Positions 6,059 through 8,281 of a stretch of DNA of 8,281 nt are shown piece by piece (positions within the stretch are counted from its first letter, which is position 1; each line of letters begins with the position of its first letter). Below the pieces are notes generated by a model. The model made no database searches, was not told where the DNA came from, and saw only the letters and a list, made by a program, of their open reading frames with translations. Origin of the DNA: an uncultured Gemella sp. (GTDB taxonomy: Bacteria > Bacillota > Bacilli > Staphylococcales > Gemellaceae). The DNA lies in the NCBI GenBank assembly GCA_947254465.1, contig CAMYEU010000069.1, positions 1-8,281 on the forward strand. The letters are read 5' to 3'. A program made the position numbers and the translations under genes.

Positions 6059-8237
6059 ATGAGTATAACAGAATTACTAGATATTTTAAACAATAAAAAT
6101 ATAGTTGTTTGGAAAGAGGGTTGTAACGTAAAGTTTAAAGCACCTAAGGGGAGTTTAACAGATGAATTAAAAGAACAACTTAAGATTAATAAATCAATGC
6201 TTTTAGAATATTTGGATAAAGAAAAAAATGTATATTTTAAAAGAGACGATGTAAATCGTTATGAAGAATTTGATTTAACAGAAATACAGAGTTCATATTT
6301 ATTGGGAAGAAATAAAGCATTTGAATTGGGTGGTGTGGGTTGCCATGGGTATATGGAAATTGAATATAACGAGCTTTTAGATAAGAAAAAAATAGAGATA
6401 GCATGGAATAAAGTCATAAAAAAACACGATATGCTTAGAGCAATCATATATAAGAATGGTAAACAAAAAGTACAAAAGGATGTACCATTTGTTGAAGTTG
6501 AAGAGAATTTTTCAATAGATGAAAAAGAATTAGTTTTGAGGGAGAAATTATCCAACAAACAGTATAAAATTGGTGAATGGCCAATGTGTGATATTGCAAT
6601 AACTAAAATAAATGAAAAAACATTGCTTCACTTTTCTGTTGATATGATAGTTGCTGACTATATAAGCATGAATATCATATTGAAAGATTTAGAAGATTTT
6701 TATTATAACCCCGAAAAAGAAGCGTGTAATTCTAGTAGCTATAGAGATATCGTTATATATGAAAAAGAGAGAAAACAAAATAAAAGTGCTAATAGCCAAG
6801 AAGATAAAAAATATTGGGAAAATAAGATAGGAAATATGGGAAACGCACCATTCTTACCGACACTAAAGACTGTAGATATAGAAGATAGCTCTTTTCTTCA
6901 AAAAAGTATATTTTTAAATGAAGACATGTGGAGTAAACTCTCTGATTTGTCAAAAAATATTGGTGTAACAGTTTCGGCTTTGGTTATGTCAGTATTGTCA
7001 GAAATAGTATATTACTGGTCAGGCACAAATAAATTTTGCATAAACACCACTTTATTTAAGAGGAGTTCTTTAAATATAAAAGATATTAATGAAATAGTGG
7101 GAGATTTTACGGATGTGAATGTATCGGCAATAGATATAGACAGTAAATTAACATTTAAAGATAGAATAATAAATCTGCAAAAGAATTTATGGATGGATAT
7201 GGAACATAACTCATTTTCTGGAGTTGAAGTGTTAAGAATGCTTAGCAGATTAAAAGGTGAGAGTGTTGTAGTGCCGTTAGTTTTTACAAGCACAGTTGGT
7301 CTGTCAAATGAAAATGACGTATTGCTAAAGCGAAAAGTCAATTATAAAATCAGCCAAACACCTCAAGTTTATATTGATTGTCAGTTAGCAGAGGAAAGGA
7401 CAGGAGCTAGAATAAATTGGGATATTAGAAAATTTGTGTTTGATCAAGTTGTTATTGATGAAATGTTCGCAGGTTTTGTAAATATAATTAAGGGACTATG
7501 TAAAAATCCGAATAAAATTCTAGTTTTGAAAAATCCAGTGGAATTACCTGAAAATATTCTGCAAGTTAGAAATGATATTAATTCAACACAAAGAAATTTT
7601 CCAAAAAGAACTTTAGGAGATGGATTTTTAAAAATGCTAAATAAAAATCCAGAGAAAACAGCTCTAGTTTTCAAGGGACATACTTATTCTTATAGAAAAT
7701 TAAGCTTGTATGTTAGTTCGATAATGGAAGTATTAAAAAACAATAAAATAGGATATGGAGATAGAATAGCAGTTAATATTGAAAAAAATGAGTGGCAGAT
7801 TGCATCTGTACTAGCTATTGTATTAAGTGGCGCTGTATATGTCCCAATAGACGTAGATCAGCCTATTAATAGAAAAAACAAGATTCTAAAAAAGGCAGAT
7901 GTTAAAGTGGTTCTATCATGTGATGAAGAGTTGAGTAATTCTGAATTTAAAAATATAAATTTACACAATATTTCTTTAAGTGAATTTTGTAGCATGAAAG
8001 ATTTAAATTTAGAGAAATATTATATGGATGATGCTTATGTAATCTTTACTTCTGGAACTACCGGTGAACCTAAGGGTGTAAGAATAACGCATGATGCAGC
8101 TATGAATACAATAATTGATGTCAATGAGAGATATAGGATACAAGAAACAGACGTGTTTTTGGGGTTAGCGAAATTATCTTTTGATTTATCGGTATATGAT
8201 ATATTTGGGTGTTTTGATATTGGAGGAACATTAGTAC
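6059..8237 (+). CDS. Nonribosomal peptide synthetase, docking-Cy-A (cysteine), 3' end lost at contig edge
   Basis: About 726 genuine residues are visible. Residues 1-52 resemble a TubC-type N-terminal docking domain (TELLDIL, VVWKEG, KFKAPKGSLTDELKEQL), which would bind the tail of the preceding protein. Residues 70-480 are a Cy domain with intact motifs: LTEIQSSYLLGR (73-84), GGVGCH (91-96), DxxxxDxxS (195-203), GDFTD (348-352), PLVFTS (406-411; Thr410) and SQTPQVYID (432-440; Asp440). Residues from about 515 form an A domain with TYSYRKLS, GAVYVPIDVDQP, FTSGTTGEPKG (663-673) and FDLSVYDIFG (708-717). Asp709, Leu710 and Tyr713 match the first three positions of the cysteine code. The frame stays open to 8281, but codons after 8237 read adapter. 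AAAGGA (6045-6050) lies 8 bases before ATG 6059; ATG 6050 is in frame but has no usable ribosome binding site. The rest of the A domain and any PCP or further modules are missing. Confidence 0.92.
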
Positions 8238-8281
8238 CTGTCTCTTATACACATCTGACGCTGCCGACGATATGCAGTGTG
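8238..8281. other. Illumina Nextera adapter read-through (not genomic)
   Basis: CTGTCTCTTATACACATCT (8238-8256) is the reverse complement of the 19-base Tn5 mosaic end used in Nextera libraries. GACGCTGCCGACGA (8257-8270) is the remainder of the i5-side read primer. TATGCAGT (8271-8278) is the reverse complement of the i5 index ACTGCATA (S506/N506, from memory), and the final GTG is the start of the P5-side sequence. The order and lengths fit a Nextera library molecule exactly. The first base or two may coincide with the true genome, so the junction is certain only to within a few bases. Confidence 0.97.

Noticed and set aside
6259..7674. Several minus-strand frames across the second synthetase
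   Set aside because: All lie opposite the Cy and A domains and show the same Ser/Phe/Leu-rich shadow composition with no domain features.
8237..8281. Apparent C-terminal extension PVSYTHLTLPTICSV of the A domain
   Set aside because: It is encoded by Nextera adapter and index sequence, not by the genome.

Overview
The window is strongly AT-rich, uses the standard code with A/T-ending codons and has strong Gly/Ala-rich (AGGAG-type) ribosome binding sites. Together with a stand-alone DtxR/MntR-type regulator and an IS110 remnant, this suggests a low-GC Firmicute (Clostridia/Tissierellia-like). No gene fixes the genus. The last 44 bases are not genomic: they are an Illumina Nextera adapter, so the window ends at a contig edge, probably of a shotgun or metagenome assembly.

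Layout, all genes on the + strand. Bases 3-164 hold the C-terminal end of an IS110-family transposase. Bases 165-531 are AT-rich with no convincing gene. Bases 532-903 encode a short metal-responsive DtxR/MntR-family repressor whose best start is a rare ATT codon. A strong intrinsic terminator (905-948) closes that unit. A near-consensus sigma-A promoter (987-1015) follows; it overlaps a Fur-box-like palindrome and is followed by a second inverted repeat at the likely transcription start. From 1065 to the end runs one tight operon: type II thioesterase, Sfp-type 4'-phosphopantetheinyl transferase, salicylate/2,3-dihydroxybenzoate-AMP ligase, an ArCP-Cy-PCP synthetase, and a TubC-docking-Cy-A synthetase that is cut by the contig end.

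Together the genes read as a nonribosomal assembly line for a hydroxyphenyl-thiazoline metallophore, comparable to the yersiniabactin HMWP2/YbtE/YbtT and pyochelin PchD/PchE logic. The ligase activates an aryl acid and loads it on the ArCP. The transferase primes the carrier domains and the thioesterase edits them. Cy domains condense and cyclise cysteine, and the visible part of the A domain carries the start of a cysteine-type code. Compared with HMWP2 the line is split and rearranged: the first protein has no A domain, so its PCP probably receives cysteine in trans from the next protein, joined by a docking domain. The Cy domain of the first protein has also lost the conserved Thr of motif Cy6. 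An aryl-acid synthase, further modules, a transporter and a release domain are not in the window.
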